A stretch of DNA of 21,730 bases. Source: VGBK01 sp964354255. Its GTDB lineage: Bacteria; Actinomycetota; Acidimicrobiia; Spongiisociales; UBA11373. This document shows, one piece after another, positions 1 through 7,377 of this stretch; position 1 is the first letter of the stretch; every line of letters begins with the position of its first letter. The stretch is from contig CAYGYX010000037.1 of the NCBI GenBank assembly GCA_964354255.1, forward strand, positions 1 through 21,730, read 5' to 3'. Under the pieces are notes generated by a model. The model searched no databases and was not told the origin of the DNA. It was given only the letters and a program-made list of their open reading frames with translations. Made by a program: the position numbers and the translations under genes.

Positions 1-1280
1 AAGGTGCGGGTCGCCTGGTTGATGTGCACGGCCACCGGTTGGATGTTCTCCCCCGTCCACAGGGCGTTCTGGCCGTCGAGCAAACCGGCCACGCTCACCT
101 GCAGGGCCCCGGCGGCTATCTCGTAGTCGTCGCAGGGCTGGGCGAAGGGCGGCGGCCCGCCTACACAGTCGGCGGTGGCGGCGGCCCACAGCGCCAGCAC
201 GGTGTTCTGGAACTGCCCCGCGTCGGTTTGCACCGTCCCCGCCTGCAACACCAGGTCGTTGACGGTCAGGCTCTCCAGGTTCCCCTCATAGGAGAAGTGC
301 AGCGTCCCGGACACCGGCGAACTGCTCGACGAATCCCCAACCGTGACGTCTGCCCGTGAAGCGGCCACCGAGATCCCCTGGATCACCTGGGGTTGGGGGA
401 AGAACTCGACCAGCGAACCCGCCTGGTACGACCTGAGGCCCTGCTCCAGGTGGCAGACTTGCCCCTCGGGCTTGCACGACGGCGTCCGGCACACCAGGTT
501 CGGGTTCTTGGCCTGGCAGTCGGCCAGTGCCGCCTGCGTCTGGTCCCCGCTCGCGCACCCCGAGAAGGTATGGTCGGCGAGCCGGGTGCCGTTGGTGCAG
601 TCGGGCACGCTCCCCGGTTGCACCAGCACTACGTACATGAGCGGGCTGCCGGTGATGCTCTGGAAGCCGGGGTTCCCGTAGCTGTTCCCCGGGATGACGA
701 TCGGGCCGGCACCCGGCCGCTCGTTCCGCTTCCACAAGTCGAGGCGCAGGTTCTGGCCGGTGGTCTGGTCCTTGACCGACAGCACCAACGAAGCTGACTG
801 CCGGGTGTAACCGTTGGGGCCCGTGGCGGTCAGCCACGAGGGGGGAGTGGCGCGCGAGTCGTAGGCCACGTACAGCGCCTCGGCGCTGCTGAGCACCGTC
901 ACCGTCAGGAAGTCCGCCGTGTTGGCCTTCCAGTCACCTGCCCCCGTCTGCAGCAGGGTGGCCCCCTTGACCAGCGGGCTCACCGCCTTGAAGGTCACCG
1001 TCGAGTTGTGGTACGGGCGGTAGCTGAGGCCCTTGTCCGAGTTGAGGCCGTTCACCACCACGTAGGGGGTGCCCGACGCCGGGGCCTCACCGGGGGCTTT
1101 GGAGAGCGTCACCGGGTCCGCGGTGACGCCGCACTGCCACACCTCGACGGCGCAGGTGAAGGGAGCCCCGGTCTGCTCCGCGCTGAAGGGGAAGATCAGG
1201 TGGCAGCCGGGTCCGAGCAACAGGAGCAGAGCGACTCCGAGCAGCACCGCCACGGGCCGGCGCCGCACCCATGTCAGCAT
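1..1280 (-). CDS. Exported cysteine-rich protein of unknown function (3' end outside window)
   Basis: I do not recognise this gene. The frame is open from the ATG at 1280 to the left edge, giving about 426 residues with no stop. A purine-rich ribosome site (GGGGGAG, 1286-1292) lies just upstream of the ATG. The N-terminus is a clear export signal: Trp-Val and three Arg (5-8), a hydrophobic core (about 10-23), then Gly-Pro-Gly-Cys26. Cys26 sits where a lipidated cysteine would be, but the Pro at -2 does not fit the lipobox, so it may be secreted rather than lipid-anchored. The mature part is rich in Ser, Thr, Gly, Val and Asn, as in beta-sandwich surface proteins. Six cysteines cluster around residues 225-285 and two more lie near 370-385, suggesting disulfides outside the cell. 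The neighbouring gene on the same strand also encodes a lipoprotein. The reading frame and export are well supported; the function is unknown. Confidence 0.75.
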   Translation of the reverse strand, partial: MLTWVRRRPVAVLLGVALLLLLGPGCHLIFPFSAEQTGAPFTCAVEVWQCGVTADPVTLSKAPGEAPASGTPYVVVNGLNSDKGLSYRPYHNSTVTFKAVSPLVKGATLLQTGAGDWKANTADFLTVTVLSSAEALYVAYDSRATPPSWLTATGPNGYTRQSASLVLSVKDQTTGQNLRLDLWKRNERPGAGPIVIPGNSYGNPGFQSITGSPLMYVVLVQPGSVPDCTNGTRLADHTFSGCASGDQTQAALADCQAKNPNLVCRTPSCKPEGQVCHLEQGLRSYQAGSLVEFFPQPQVIQGISVAASRADVTVGDSSSSSPVSGTLHFSYEGNLESLTVNDLVLQAGTVQTDAGQFQNTVLALWAAATADCVGGPPPFAQPCDDYEIAAGALQVSVAGLLDGQNALWTGENIQPVAVHINQATRT

Positions 1281-1310
1281 GCCGTCTCCCCCTTGCTGTG
1301 AATGCCACGG

Positions 1311-1316
1311 ATCGTA
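1311..1316 (-). promoter_or_regulatory. Possible -10 element (TACGAT) for the cysteine-rich exported gene
   Basis: On the minus strand the hexamer TACGAT lies about 30 bases upstream of the ATG at 1280 and fits the actinobacterial -10 pattern TAnnnT. No convincing -35 box is visible, so this rests on position and pattern only. Confidence 0.25.
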
Positions 1317-1320
1317 CTCC

Positions 1321-1378
1321 CGGCCTCGTTTGCGTGCGGGTCTTGCCTCCCGGCCGGGCAAGGAGACTGACGAGGCCG
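1321..1378. terminator. Nested inverted repeat between two exported-protein genes, candidate terminator
   Basis: An outer 8-bp inverted repeat (CGGCCTCG at 1321-1328, CGAGGCCG at 1371-1378) encloses an inner perfect 6-bp hairpin (CTTGCC at 1342-1347, GGCAAG at 1357-1362, 9-nt loop). It begins 4 bases after the stop of the beta-helix lipoprotein gene and ends before the likely promoter of the next minus-strand gene, so termination is the natural reading. There is no U-tract, as is common in high-GC actinobacteria. Confidence 0.4.
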
Positions 1379-1381
1379 CGC

Positions 1382-2884
1382 TCACCCCCCCGCCCCGACG
1401 TCCGAGCCATCCAGGGCCGCGCCCCGGGCGGGGCTCCCCGGCGAGAGGGCGAGGTCCACATCGGGCCACTCGGCCGCAAACAGCGGGTCGCCGACGAAGT
1501 CACCGATCACCCCGGCCGCGGCGGCCCACCCACCGCTGCTGATGTCGGCCTGGGAGAACTCGACGCTCCGGGCGGTCACGAACTGGGCCTCGATCTCCAC
1601 GTCGTCCCGGCTGAAGAACAGGTTGCCCCCCGAGCTCACCAGCCTGACCCCGGGCCCCAGGTAGATGCCGGTGGGGCCGTCGGTCGCGTCGCTGCCGTTG
1701 AAGGCGAAGATGTTGTTGGTCAGGGTCAGGTCCAGCTGGGCGGCGCCGTCATCCTGGGGCCATCCGGCCACGAAGGAGTAGTCGCGCCCGCTGTAGGCCG
1801 GGTCCCACATGTTGTAGGCGATCGTGTTGTGATCCACTACGAACACGCCCGGATGCACGGCCAGCATCACCGGGTCCACCCCCTGGCCCCACACCTGGTT
1901 GTAGACCATGGTGCCGCCCGCCCACAGCTTGATGCCCTGCAGGTGATTCCGGTAGACCCGGTTGCGCCGCACGACGATGCCCTCGGCGTAGCCCTCGTAA
2001 TCGCGGGAGTTCAGGTCGATGCCGTCCCCCCCGTTGTCGTGGATGGCGCAGTCCTCCACGGTCACCCGCTGGCCTCGCTCCAGGCCCAGTCCGTCGGCAC
2101 CGTAGGACTCCTCCTGGGTTAGCCCCGCCCCGGAGATCTCCAGGCGGGCAAACAGCATGTCATCGCAGGGGCCGGGGGTGCAGTCGACCGCGGTGTACAG
2201 CACCCCGGTGATGCGGCTGTCGGCCAGGGTGACGTGCGATATCGGCCCGAACTCGGAGTCCTCGCCGGAGTTGCCGGAGGTGAGGCGCACCCCCGCTTCC
2301 CCGCCGGTGATGGTGAGGTGGTCGAGCTGGACGTAGTGGTTCTCGCCGTACAGCGACAGCCCCCAGATCCGGTAGTTGACCATCTCGAAGCCGCTCAGCC
2401 GCACATAGGAGACGCCGGGGCTGAGGACCACGACGCCGCCGGCCTCGACGCCGTCGAGGGTCACCGCCTCCCCCGGGTAGGCGGTGAAGGTGATGGGCGC
2501 CGCTGCCTCGCCCGACACTTCCAGGTGCACGTCCTCCGAGGTGTAGGTGCCAGCCCGGAAGCAGACGACGTCTCCCGGACCAGCCGCCAGCCCCGCCTGG
2601 TCGAAGGAGGCCCAGGGGGCGTCCTCGCTGCCCGGGTTCGCGTCGCTTCCGCCCGGGGCGACGAAGCGGGTGCACTCCACCGCCTCGACGGGGCTGGTGG
2701 TGAAGGTACTGTCCGCCGGCGCCCCGGCCCCGCCAGTGATCGTCGAAGACTGGCCGGCGAAGGTTGTGGTCGCCTCACCGCCCCAGAGCTCTCCCCCCGT
2801 CCCGCAGCCGGCCAGGCCGGCCAGCAGCAGGACCAGCCCGAACAGGACCAGAGGCCGACCCCCCTGCCGCATTCGGTGCAGCAT
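1382..2884 (-). CDS. Surface lipoprotein with right-handed parallel beta-helix (pectate-lyase-like fold)
   Basis: This 500-residue protein starts at the ATG at 2884, behind a strong AGGAGG site 5 bases away. It has a lipoprotein signal: Arg residues, hydrophobic run 12-25, lipobox Leu-Ala-Gly-Cys27. After a Thr/Ser/Gly-rich linker (28-66), a DUF1565/pectate-lyase-like start is visible (Val-Ala-Pro-Gly-Gly-Ser-Asp at 75-81, then Pro-Gly-Asp and Ala-Gly-Thr-Tyr). Beta-helix rungs follow, with repeated features such as 'DGVEAGG', 'HDNGGDGIDLNS' and 'VRRNRVYRNHLQGIKL', typical of PbH1 repeats in carbohydrate-active or carbohydrate-binding proteins. It should be anchored outside the membrane and bind or cleave polysaccharide, but no catalytic residues can be assigned. 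An Lgt-family gene is transcribed divergently 78 bp away. Confidence 0.85.
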   Translation of the reverse strand: MLHRMRQGGRPLVLFGLVLLLAGLAGCGTGGELWGGEATTTFAGQSSTITGGAGAPADSTFTTSPVEAVECTRFVAPGGSDANPGSEDAPWASFDQAGLAAGPGDVVCFRAGTYTSEDVHLEVSGEAAAPITFTAYPGEAVTLDGVEAGGVVVLSPGVSYVRLSGFEMVNYRIWGLSLYGENHYVQLDHLTITGGEAGVRLTSGNSGEDSEFGPISHVTLADSRITGVLYTAVDCTPGPCDDMLFARLEISGAGLTQEESYGADGLGLERGQRVTVEDCAIHDNGGDGIDLNSRDYEGYAEGIVVRRNRVYRNHLQGIKLWAGGTMVYNQVWGQGVDPVMLAVHPGVFVVDHNTIAYNMWDPAYSGRDYSFVAGWPQDDGAAQLDLTLTNNIFAFNGSDATDGPTGIYLGPGVRLVSSGGNLFFSRDDVEIEAQFVTARSVEFSQADISSGGWAAAAGVIGDFVGDPLFAAEWPDVDLALSPGSPARGAALDGSDVGAGG

Positions 2885-2911
2885 CGCAACCTCCTGAGGA
2901 GCACCAGCGTG

Positions 2912-2917
2912 AGCCTA
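2912..2917 (-). promoter_or_regulatory. Possible -10 element (TAGGCT) for the beta-helix lipoprotein gene
   Basis: TAGGCT on the minus strand lies 27 bases upstream of the ATG at 2884, leaving a leader of about 20 bases that holds the AGGAGG site. It matches the TAnnCT pattern seen before several other genes here. No clear -35 box. Confidence 0.35.
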
Positions 2918-2944
2918 CGCCGTGCAGGCGGGTGGCGCCCGACG

Positions 2945-2950
2945 TAGCCT
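2945..2950 (+). promoter_or_regulatory. Possible -10 element (TAGCCT) for the Lgt-family gene
   Basis: TAGCCT ends 12 bases before the ATG at 2963. If used, the transcript would begin about 6 bases before the start codon, a near-leaderless arrangement. This would explain why no strong ribosome-binding site is visible before the gene. Confidence 0.35.
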
Positions 2951-2962
2951 GGCGGGGCCGAC

Positions 2963-3730
2963 ATGATTCCCTACTTCGAGCAGCCCGTCCTCTCGATCGG
3001 CCCGCTGGAGATCACGCTCTTCAGCGCCCTGGTGGTGCTGGGGGCGGTGGTGGGCGTGGTGGTGGCACGCCGGCACGCCCGGCGTCACGAGCTCGACCCC
3101 ACCGCGGCGGAGCGTCTCGCCGTCTGGGCGCTGGTCGGCGGCTTCCTCGCCGCTCACCTGGTGGATCGGCTCGCCTACTTCCCGGCCGAGACGTTCCGGG
3201 ATCCCTGGAGCCTGCTGCGCTTCTGGGAGGGCCTGAGCGCCTTCGGGGGTTTCCTCGGTGCGGTGGTGGCCGTCACCCTCTTTCTGCGCCGGCGAAAGGT
3301 GCGTCCTGACACCTGGCGCTACGTCGATGTGATCGCCTACGCCTTCCCCTTCGGCTGGGTCGTGGGCCGGCTGGGCTGCTTTGTCGCCTTCGACCACCCG
3401 GGCCGGCCGACCGGCTTGTTCTTCGGCCAGACCTATGGGGACGGGGTGGTCCGGCACAACCTGGGGCTCGAGGAAGCCGTGTACACGCTGGTCATCGTCG
3501 CGGTCTTCCTTGCCCTGGGCCGCCGCCCGCGCCGCCCGGGCCTCTTCGCCGGGCTACTCGCGATCCTTTACGCACCCGGGCGCTTCCTCCTCGACTTCCT
3601 GCGCATCGGCGACGCGCTCTACCTGGGACTCACCCCGGCGCAGTGGGGGTCGATCCTCCTGTTGCCGGTGGGAGTGGCGCTGCTCGTGCGCAGCCGGCGC
3701 AGGGCGGCGGAGGCCTCGGCCGAAGACTGA
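2963..3730 (+). CDS. Prolipoprotein diacylglyceryl transferase family protein (divergent Lgt)
   Basis: This is a 255-residue polytopic membrane protein of the Lgt family, whose classical members move diacylglycerol from phosphatidylglycerol to the lipobox cysteine of pre-lipoproteins. Family marks are the N-terminal Pro-Tyr-Phe start, the segment Trp88-Glu-Gly-Leu-Ser-Ala-Phe-Gly-Gly (matching the classical region around His103 of the E. coli enzyme), Gly135-Arg-Leu-Gly-Cys-Phe (matching GRxGNF), and Arg164-His-Asn-Leu-Gly-Leu-Glu-Glu (matching the conserved His/Glu segment). About six or seven membrane spans are visible, and the C-terminus is a charged Arg-rich tail. The His103 equivalent is Phe94, the classical Asn is Cys139, and the following acidic position reads Asp144-His-Pro-Gly. 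It is therefore a divergent subfamily member and may not be the housekeeping enzyme. Exported lipoproteins lie on both sides. Confidence 0.85.
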   Translation: MIPYFEQPVLSIGPLEITLFSALVVLGAVVGVVVARRHARRHELDPTAAERLAVWALVGGFLAAHLVDRLAYFPAETFRDPWSLLRFWEGLSAFGGFLGAVVAVTLFLRRRKVRPDTWRYVDVIAYAFPFGWVVGRLGCFVAFDHPGRPTGLFFGQTYGDGVVRHNLGLEEAVYTLVIVAVFLALGRRPRRPGLFAGLLAILYAPGRFLLDFLRIGDALYLGLTPAQWGSILLLPVGVALLVRSRRRAAEASAED

Positions 3731-3793
3731 GGCACCGCGCGAGGCGGCGAGCGATTCTCTGGTCCCCAACCGTCATCGTCGCCCGGCGGCGCG

Positions 3794-3799
3794 TACGCT
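3794..3799 (+). promoter_or_regulatory. Possible -10 element (TACGCT) for the Ser/Thr-stalk membrane protein gene
   Basis: TACGCT lies 25 bases before the ATG at 3825, in the 94-bp gap after the Lgt-family gene. It shares the G-TAnnCT form with other candidate promoters here. No convincing -35 box. Confidence 0.35.
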
Positions 3800-3824
3800 T
3801 GGCTCTCTTGCCTCAGGAGGGTCC

Positions 3825-4652
3825 ATGTCCTACGCGCCGCCCCCGCCGCCCCCTGCTCCCCCGACTGCCGGCCCCGTCCCCACTTCGCCCACCCCCTGGT
3901 ACCGGAAGCCGGGGCCGATCTTCCTGCTGGTCCTGCTGGTCGCCGCCGCGGTGGCCATCCCCGTCATGTTCCTGGTGCTGGGCGGGGACGATGAGGGGAC
4001 CGCGGCCGCCACCTCCACCTCCACCAGCGGCGGTGAGGTGACCTCGACGGGAGCGGGAGAGACCACTGTGCCGCCGGGGACCACTGTGCCGCCGGGGACC
4101 ACCGCGACCACCCAGGCGCCCCCGCCCCCGCCCCCGCCCTCTACCTCGACCTCTACCTCGACCTCTACCTCGACCTCTACCTCGACATCCACGTCGACCA
4201 CCACCACCACGCTTCCCGCCCTTCAGTTGGATTACCTGCTCGACGCCTACTACGAGCAGGGCCTGCAGCTCCCGAGCGGTTTCCAGCCCGACCCCTACTC
4301 ACGCTCTGCTCAATCGGGAGGGATCCCGGCGGTCGACGTCTCCTACCTGGGCTTCGGCTGCACCGGCTTCGCCGCCCAGGCTCCCGACTTCGACATCCGC
4401 TTGAGCGGGGGCAGCCCTCTCCTCTGCGTGTGGTTCGTGGCCGACAACTCGGGCGACGACACGACCCTGATCGTCAACACCCAACTCAATGAGTGGGTCT
4501 GCAACGACGACGACGCCGGGGACCGCAATCCGCGCGTCCGCATCGATAACCCGGAAGATGGCACCTACGACATCTGGATCGGCTCCTATGGCCAGGGCGA
4601 GTACATAACGGGAACCCTCTACATCACCGAGACAGAGCTGGCCTGTCCCTAG
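3825..4652 (+). CDS. Single-pass membrane protein with Ser/Thr stalk and extracellular beta domain
   Basis: The protein has 275 residues. The start is set by AGGAGG (3815-3820), 4 bases before the ATG; the frame is open further upstream but only as overlap with the Lgt-family gene. The order is: Pro-rich cytoplasmic tail (4-24), one transmembrane helix (about 31-52), a Thr/Ser/Gly/Pro linker (about 58-128) with a perfect internal repeat and a Ser-Thr run, then a compact domain of about 145 residues. That domain contains 'LSGGSPLLCVWFVADN', 'LNEWVCNDDDAGDRNP' and 'EDGTYDIWIGSYGQG'. The closing pattern (Asp-rich loop, then Gly-Thr-Tyr-Asp-Ile-Trp-Ile-Gly) resembles bacterial pre-peptidase C-terminal (PPC)-like beta domains, but I would not name the family firmly. 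The stalk would place the domain beyond the cell wall, where Ser/Thr runs are often glycosylated (inference). Confidence 0.85.
   Translation: MSYAPPPPPPAPPTAGPVPTSPTPWYRKPGPIFLLVLLVAAAVAIPVMFLVLGGDDEGTAAATSTSTSGGEVTSTGAGETTVPPGTTVPPGTTATTQAPPPPPPPSTSTSTSTSTSTSTSTSTSTTTTTLPALQLDYLLDAYYEQGLQLPSGFQPDPYSRSAQSGGIPAVDVSYLGFGCTGFAAQAPDFDIRLSGGSPLLCVWFVADNSGDDTTLIVNTQLNEWVCNDDDAGDRNPRVRIDNPEDGTYDIWIGSYGQGEYITGTLYITETELACP
4062..4097 (+). repeat. Two tandem copies of an 18-bp unit in the stalk coding region
   Basis: The 18-bp unit ACCACTGTGCCGCCGGGG occurs twice without mismatch, in frame, encoding two copies of Thr-Thr-Val-Pro-Pro-Gly. It probably expands or contracts by slippage or recombination. 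Confidence 0.85.
4138..4197 (+). repeat. Ser-Thr microsatellite-like array of a 12-bp unit
   Basis: The 12-bp unit CCTCTACCTCGA is present in four perfect copies (4138-4185), followed by a degenerate fifth (4186-4197). It encodes alternating Ser-Thr in the stalk and is in frame, so a copy-number change would alter stalk length without breaking the gene. Confidence 0.9.
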
Positions 4653-4661
4653 ACGAACCCC

Positions 4662-5489
4662 GTGCGGGACCGGATCTCTCTCATCCTGGCGGTGGCGGTC
4701 CTCGCCGCCGCGTGTGCGTCGGGCTCGCCGCCCTCGACGACCGGCGCCGAGTCCGACGGGTCGATCACGGTGGCCGATGGCCGCCCGGCGAGCAGCTGGC
4801 GCCCGCCACCCGGGACTACCTGGCAGTGGCAGCTGACCGGCCAGATCGACACGTCGGTGGATGCCGAGATGTACGACGTGGACCTGTTCGAGGCGCCGGC
4901 CTCCGTAGTGGCCCGGTTGCACGAGCAGGGCCGGGTGGTGGTCTGCTACCTGAGCGCGGGCGCCTGGGAGGAGTTCCGTCCCGACGCCGGGGACTTCCCG
5001 GCATCGGTGCTGGGGAACCCGAACGGATGGGAGGGGGAGCGGTGGCTGGACATCCGGCGCCTGGACGTGCTCGGGCCGATCATGGAGGCGCGGCTCGACC
5101 TGTGCCGGGACAAGGGCTTCGCCGGCGTCGAGGTGGACAACATCGACGGGTACGTGAACGACACCGGCTTTCCGCTCACCGCCGCCGACCAGCTCGCCTT
5201 CAACGGGTTCCTGGCCGGCGCCGCCCACGCCCGGGGCCTGTCGGTCGGGCTGAAGAACGACCTAGACCAGGTCGTGGAGCTGGAGCCGTCGTTCGACTGG
5301 GCGCTGAACGAGGAGTGCGCCCTCTACGACGAGTGCGAGCTGCTGCTGCCCTTCATCGAGGCAGGGAAGGCCGTCTTCCACGTGGAGTACGACCTCGAGA
5401 CGGCGGAGTTCTGCCCGCTCACCACCGGGCTGGGGTTCAGCTCGATGCGCAAGCACGCCGACCTCGACGCGTGGAGGGAGTACTGCTAG
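4662..5489 (+). CDS. GH114-family endo-alpha-1,4-polygalactosaminidase-like lipoprotein
   Basis: This 275-residue lipoprotein begins at a GTG 9 bases after the previous stop, suggesting co-transcription. The signal peptide is short (Met-Arg-Asp-Arg, hydrophobic 5-16) and ends in Leu-Ala-Ala-Ala-Cys18. The body is a TIM-barrel GH114 (formerly DUF297/TM1410-like) domain. It opens with 'TWQWQLTGQID', followed by 'VVCYLSAGAWEEFRPDA', the catalytic-type segment Gly-Val-Glu-Val-Asp159-Asn-Ile-Asp162-Gly-Tyr, and 'LKNDLDQV' with 'WALNEECALYDEC' (Glu217, Glu218). Characterised members cleave galactosamine-containing polysaccharides, including fungal galactosaminogalactan, outside the cell. Substrate here is unknown. 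It probably acts on an extracellular or cell-wall glycan together with the neighbouring surface proteins. Confidence 0.9.
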   Translation: MRDRISLILAVAVLAAACASGSPPSTTGAESDGSITVADGRPASSWRPPPGTTWQWQLTGQIDTSVDAEMYDVDLFEAPASVVARLHEQGRVVVCYLSAGAWEEFRPDAGDFPASVLGNPNGWEGERWLDIRRLDVLGPIMEARLDLCRDKGFAGVEVDNIDGYVNDTGFPLTAADQLAFNGFLAGAAHARGLSVGLKNDLDQVVELEPSFDWALNEECALYDECELLLPFIEAGKAVFHVEYDLETAEFCPLTTGLGFSSMRKHADLDAWREYC

Positions 5490-5512
5490 GCCGGGCCGGC
5501 CGGGCTCATCTC

Positions 5513-5545
5513 CCGGGGCTGTAGATCCCCGGTTCGGCCGGATCT
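5513..5545. terminator. Candidate bidirectional terminator between convergent genes
   Basis: In the 57-bp gap between the convergent GH114 and oxidoreductase genes there is a perfect 6-bp hairpin (CCGGGG at 5513-5518, CCCCGG at 5527-5532). A second, overlapping inverted repeat (AGATCC at 5523-5528, GGATCT at 5540-5545) is also present. The two could form alternatively. There is no U-tract. Confidence 0.4.
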
Positions 5546-5546
5546 C

Positions 5547-7376
5547 TCAGAGCCCGGCGGCGGCGACGCGCTGATCGAAGGTGGCGAGCACCCGTTCCTG
5601 CAGGGCGGCGAAGAACGCGCGGGTGTTGAAGTGGGGGAACTGGATGTTGGGGTTGGCGTCGTGGGCTTCGTCGGGCACGACGTAGTCGGCGGGGCCGAAG
5701 CCCTGCCGGCGCTCCCCGCCGTAGCCCCGCAGGTAGGTGCGCCACACCGCCTGCTCGAGGTCGTCGGCGGTGACGGCGAGGCCGACGGCGGCGCGGATCG
5801 CCTCGGCCTCCACCTCGGGGGAGACGTTGGCGAACTTACACATGCCGGTGATGTCGTCGAGCATGTAGAGGGGGCCGCGGTTGGTGATGGCGTCCACCCA
5901 GTAGTCCAGCCCGGTCTCGCGCTCGAGGACGATGAGGAAGAAGGTGCGCATCGACATGTGCCCGCCGGCCAGGGCCCAGGGAAAACCGGGGTTGGTCTGG
6001 GGGAGGTAGCCGGGGTACTCGACCCCCTTGGAGTGGTAGGCGTAGCCGGTCTCCCCGGTCTGCTCGGAGAGCCGCTTCGCCCCCTGCCCGATCTCGGAGA
6101 GGCGGCCCTCCCCGGCGGCGGTGATGGCCGCCCGGGTGGCCGAGAAGTCCCCGTAGGAGAGCCCGCCGGCGACCGGGTGGTCGGGGTGGCGCCGGTTGTA
6201 CTCCATGGCGTAGCCCAGGGTCACACCCAGGGAGATCGAGTCCATCCCCAACTCGTCGGTGAGGGCGATCAGGTCGAACACCCGGTCGGGGTCGTAGATG
6301 CCCAGGTTGGGGCCGAGCAGCACGATGGGCTCGTAGTCGACCTTGGTGCGGAACCGGCCCTCGGCGCCGGACGGGTCGCGGTCGTAGGTGTTCTTGTGGC
6401 AGCGGATCCCGCACAGGTAGCAGCCCTCCGCCCGCACCGTGTAGGGGCCGGCCTCCACGTTGGCCCGGTAGAGGTCGGCGCCCCGGTCTGACCCGGTGGG
6501 GGCGAAGTTGTACTCGGGCATGTTGCCCACTTCGTGCATCATCTTGTAGGTGCGCCAGGTGCCGCCCCGGTCGTTGGCCAGGTCCCGGTAGCGGGCACTC
6601 CCCGGCCCCAGGTTGATCTCCCGGTTGATCTCCTTCAGGCCCGCCCCCGAGCCGCGGGGGTTGGGGCCGTCGGCCGCGATGGCCAGCAGGTTGCGCGACC
6701 CCCACACCCCGCCGAAGCCGCCCCGGCCGCAGGCCCGCACCTTCAGCTCGCCCGACTCGAACTGGTTGTCGGTGGACAGGTACACCCCGGCGTAGGCCAC
6801 CGACTGCCAGTGCTCGCCCGCCGGCCCGATCACCGCGAAGTGCGCCCCCGGGAAGCGGCCGTGCAGGCCCCGGATGCGCTCGTCGACCGGCAGGCCCGCC
6901 AGGTCGGACGCATCGAGGAAAGAGAAGCGGGTCGGCTCCCCGTCGGCGCCGGGGGCCAGGTGGAGCAGGGTGGGCCGCGGGGAGCCCCCGGTCAGGACCA
7001 TCTCGTCGATGCCCAGCCCGCGCAGCTTGGGGCCGAAATTGCCGCTGCCCGCCGACCACATGAACCCGGGCGCTCCCGATAGGGAGGCCTTGAGAGGCGA
7101 GTACCCGGTCAGGTAGGTGCGCAGGCCGGTCATCACCCGGCTGCCGGTGAGCAGGCCGATGTTGACCACCAGCGGCGCCGCCGGGTCGTACGGATCGGTG
7201 ACGGAGAGGCCGCTCAGCAGCTTGTAGGACCGAGCGATCCCGCCGAGCACGTCCTCCAGGTCCTCACAGGCCCGGCGCTCGCGGGTCGCCGTGCCGGCGC
7301 CCAGGTCGACGTGGTACCGGTCGAAGGTGAACTTGGTCGGCTCCCGGAGGGCCGGCCCTTTGCCGTCGTCGTCCAT
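5547..7376 (-). CDS. Aldehyde:ferredoxin oxidoreductase family protein (tungsten/molybdenum pterin enzyme)
   Basis: This 609-residue protein matches the roughly 605-residue size of classical AOR enzymes, which oxidise aldehydes to acids and pass electrons to ferredoxin using a bis-pterin W (or Mo) centre and one [4Fe-4S] cluster. The cluster ligands are visible: Cys319-x2-Cys322-x3-Cys326 ('CYLCGIRCH') plus Cys513 ('GMCKF') near the C-terminus. The N-terminal domain has the usual glycine-rich features ('LTGSRVMTGLRTYLTGYSP', 'GRGGFGGVWGSRNL'). The ATG at 7376 has an AGAGGA site directly upstream. The open frame runs on upstream to 8894, but only antisense to the aminotransferase and tRNA. It is divergent from a GabT-like gene, whose product semialdehyde could be a substrate (inference). 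Actual substrate and metal cannot be read from the sequence. Confidence 0.93.
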   Translation of the reverse strand: MDDDGKGPALREPTKFTFDRYHVDLGAGTATRERRACEDLEDVLGGIARSYKLLSGLSVTDPYDPAAPLVVNIGLLTGSRVMTGLRTYLTGYSPLKASLSGAPGFMWSAGSGNFGPKLRGLGIDEMVLTGGSPRPTLLHLAPGADGEPTRFSFLDASDLAGLPVDERIRGLHGRFPGAHFAVIGPAGEHWQSVAYAGVYLSTDNQFESGELKVRACGRGGFGGVWGSRNLLAIAADGPNPRGSGAGLKEINREINLGPGSARYRDLANDRGGTWRTYKMMHEVGNMPEYNFAPTGSDRGADLYRANVEAGPYTVRAEGCYLCGIRCHKNTYDRDPSGAEGRFRTKVDYEPIVLLGPNLGIYDPDRVFDLIALTDELGMDSISLGVTLGYAMEYNRRHPDHPVAGGLSYGDFSATRAAITAAGEGRLSEIGQGAKRLSEQTGETGYAYHSKGVEYPGYLPQTNPGFPWALAGGHMSMRTFFLIVLERETGLDYWVDAITNRGPLYMLDDITGMCKFANVSPEVEAEAIRAAVGLAVTADDLEQAVWRTYLRGYGGERRQGFGPADYVVPDEAHDANPNIQFPHFNTRAFFAALQERVLATFDQRVAAAGL

Positions 7377-7377
7377 A

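Noticed and set aside
4138..4197. CRISPR-like or regulatory repeat array
   Set aside because: The units are directly adjacent with no spacers and lie in frame in a protein stalk; they are a coding microsatellite.
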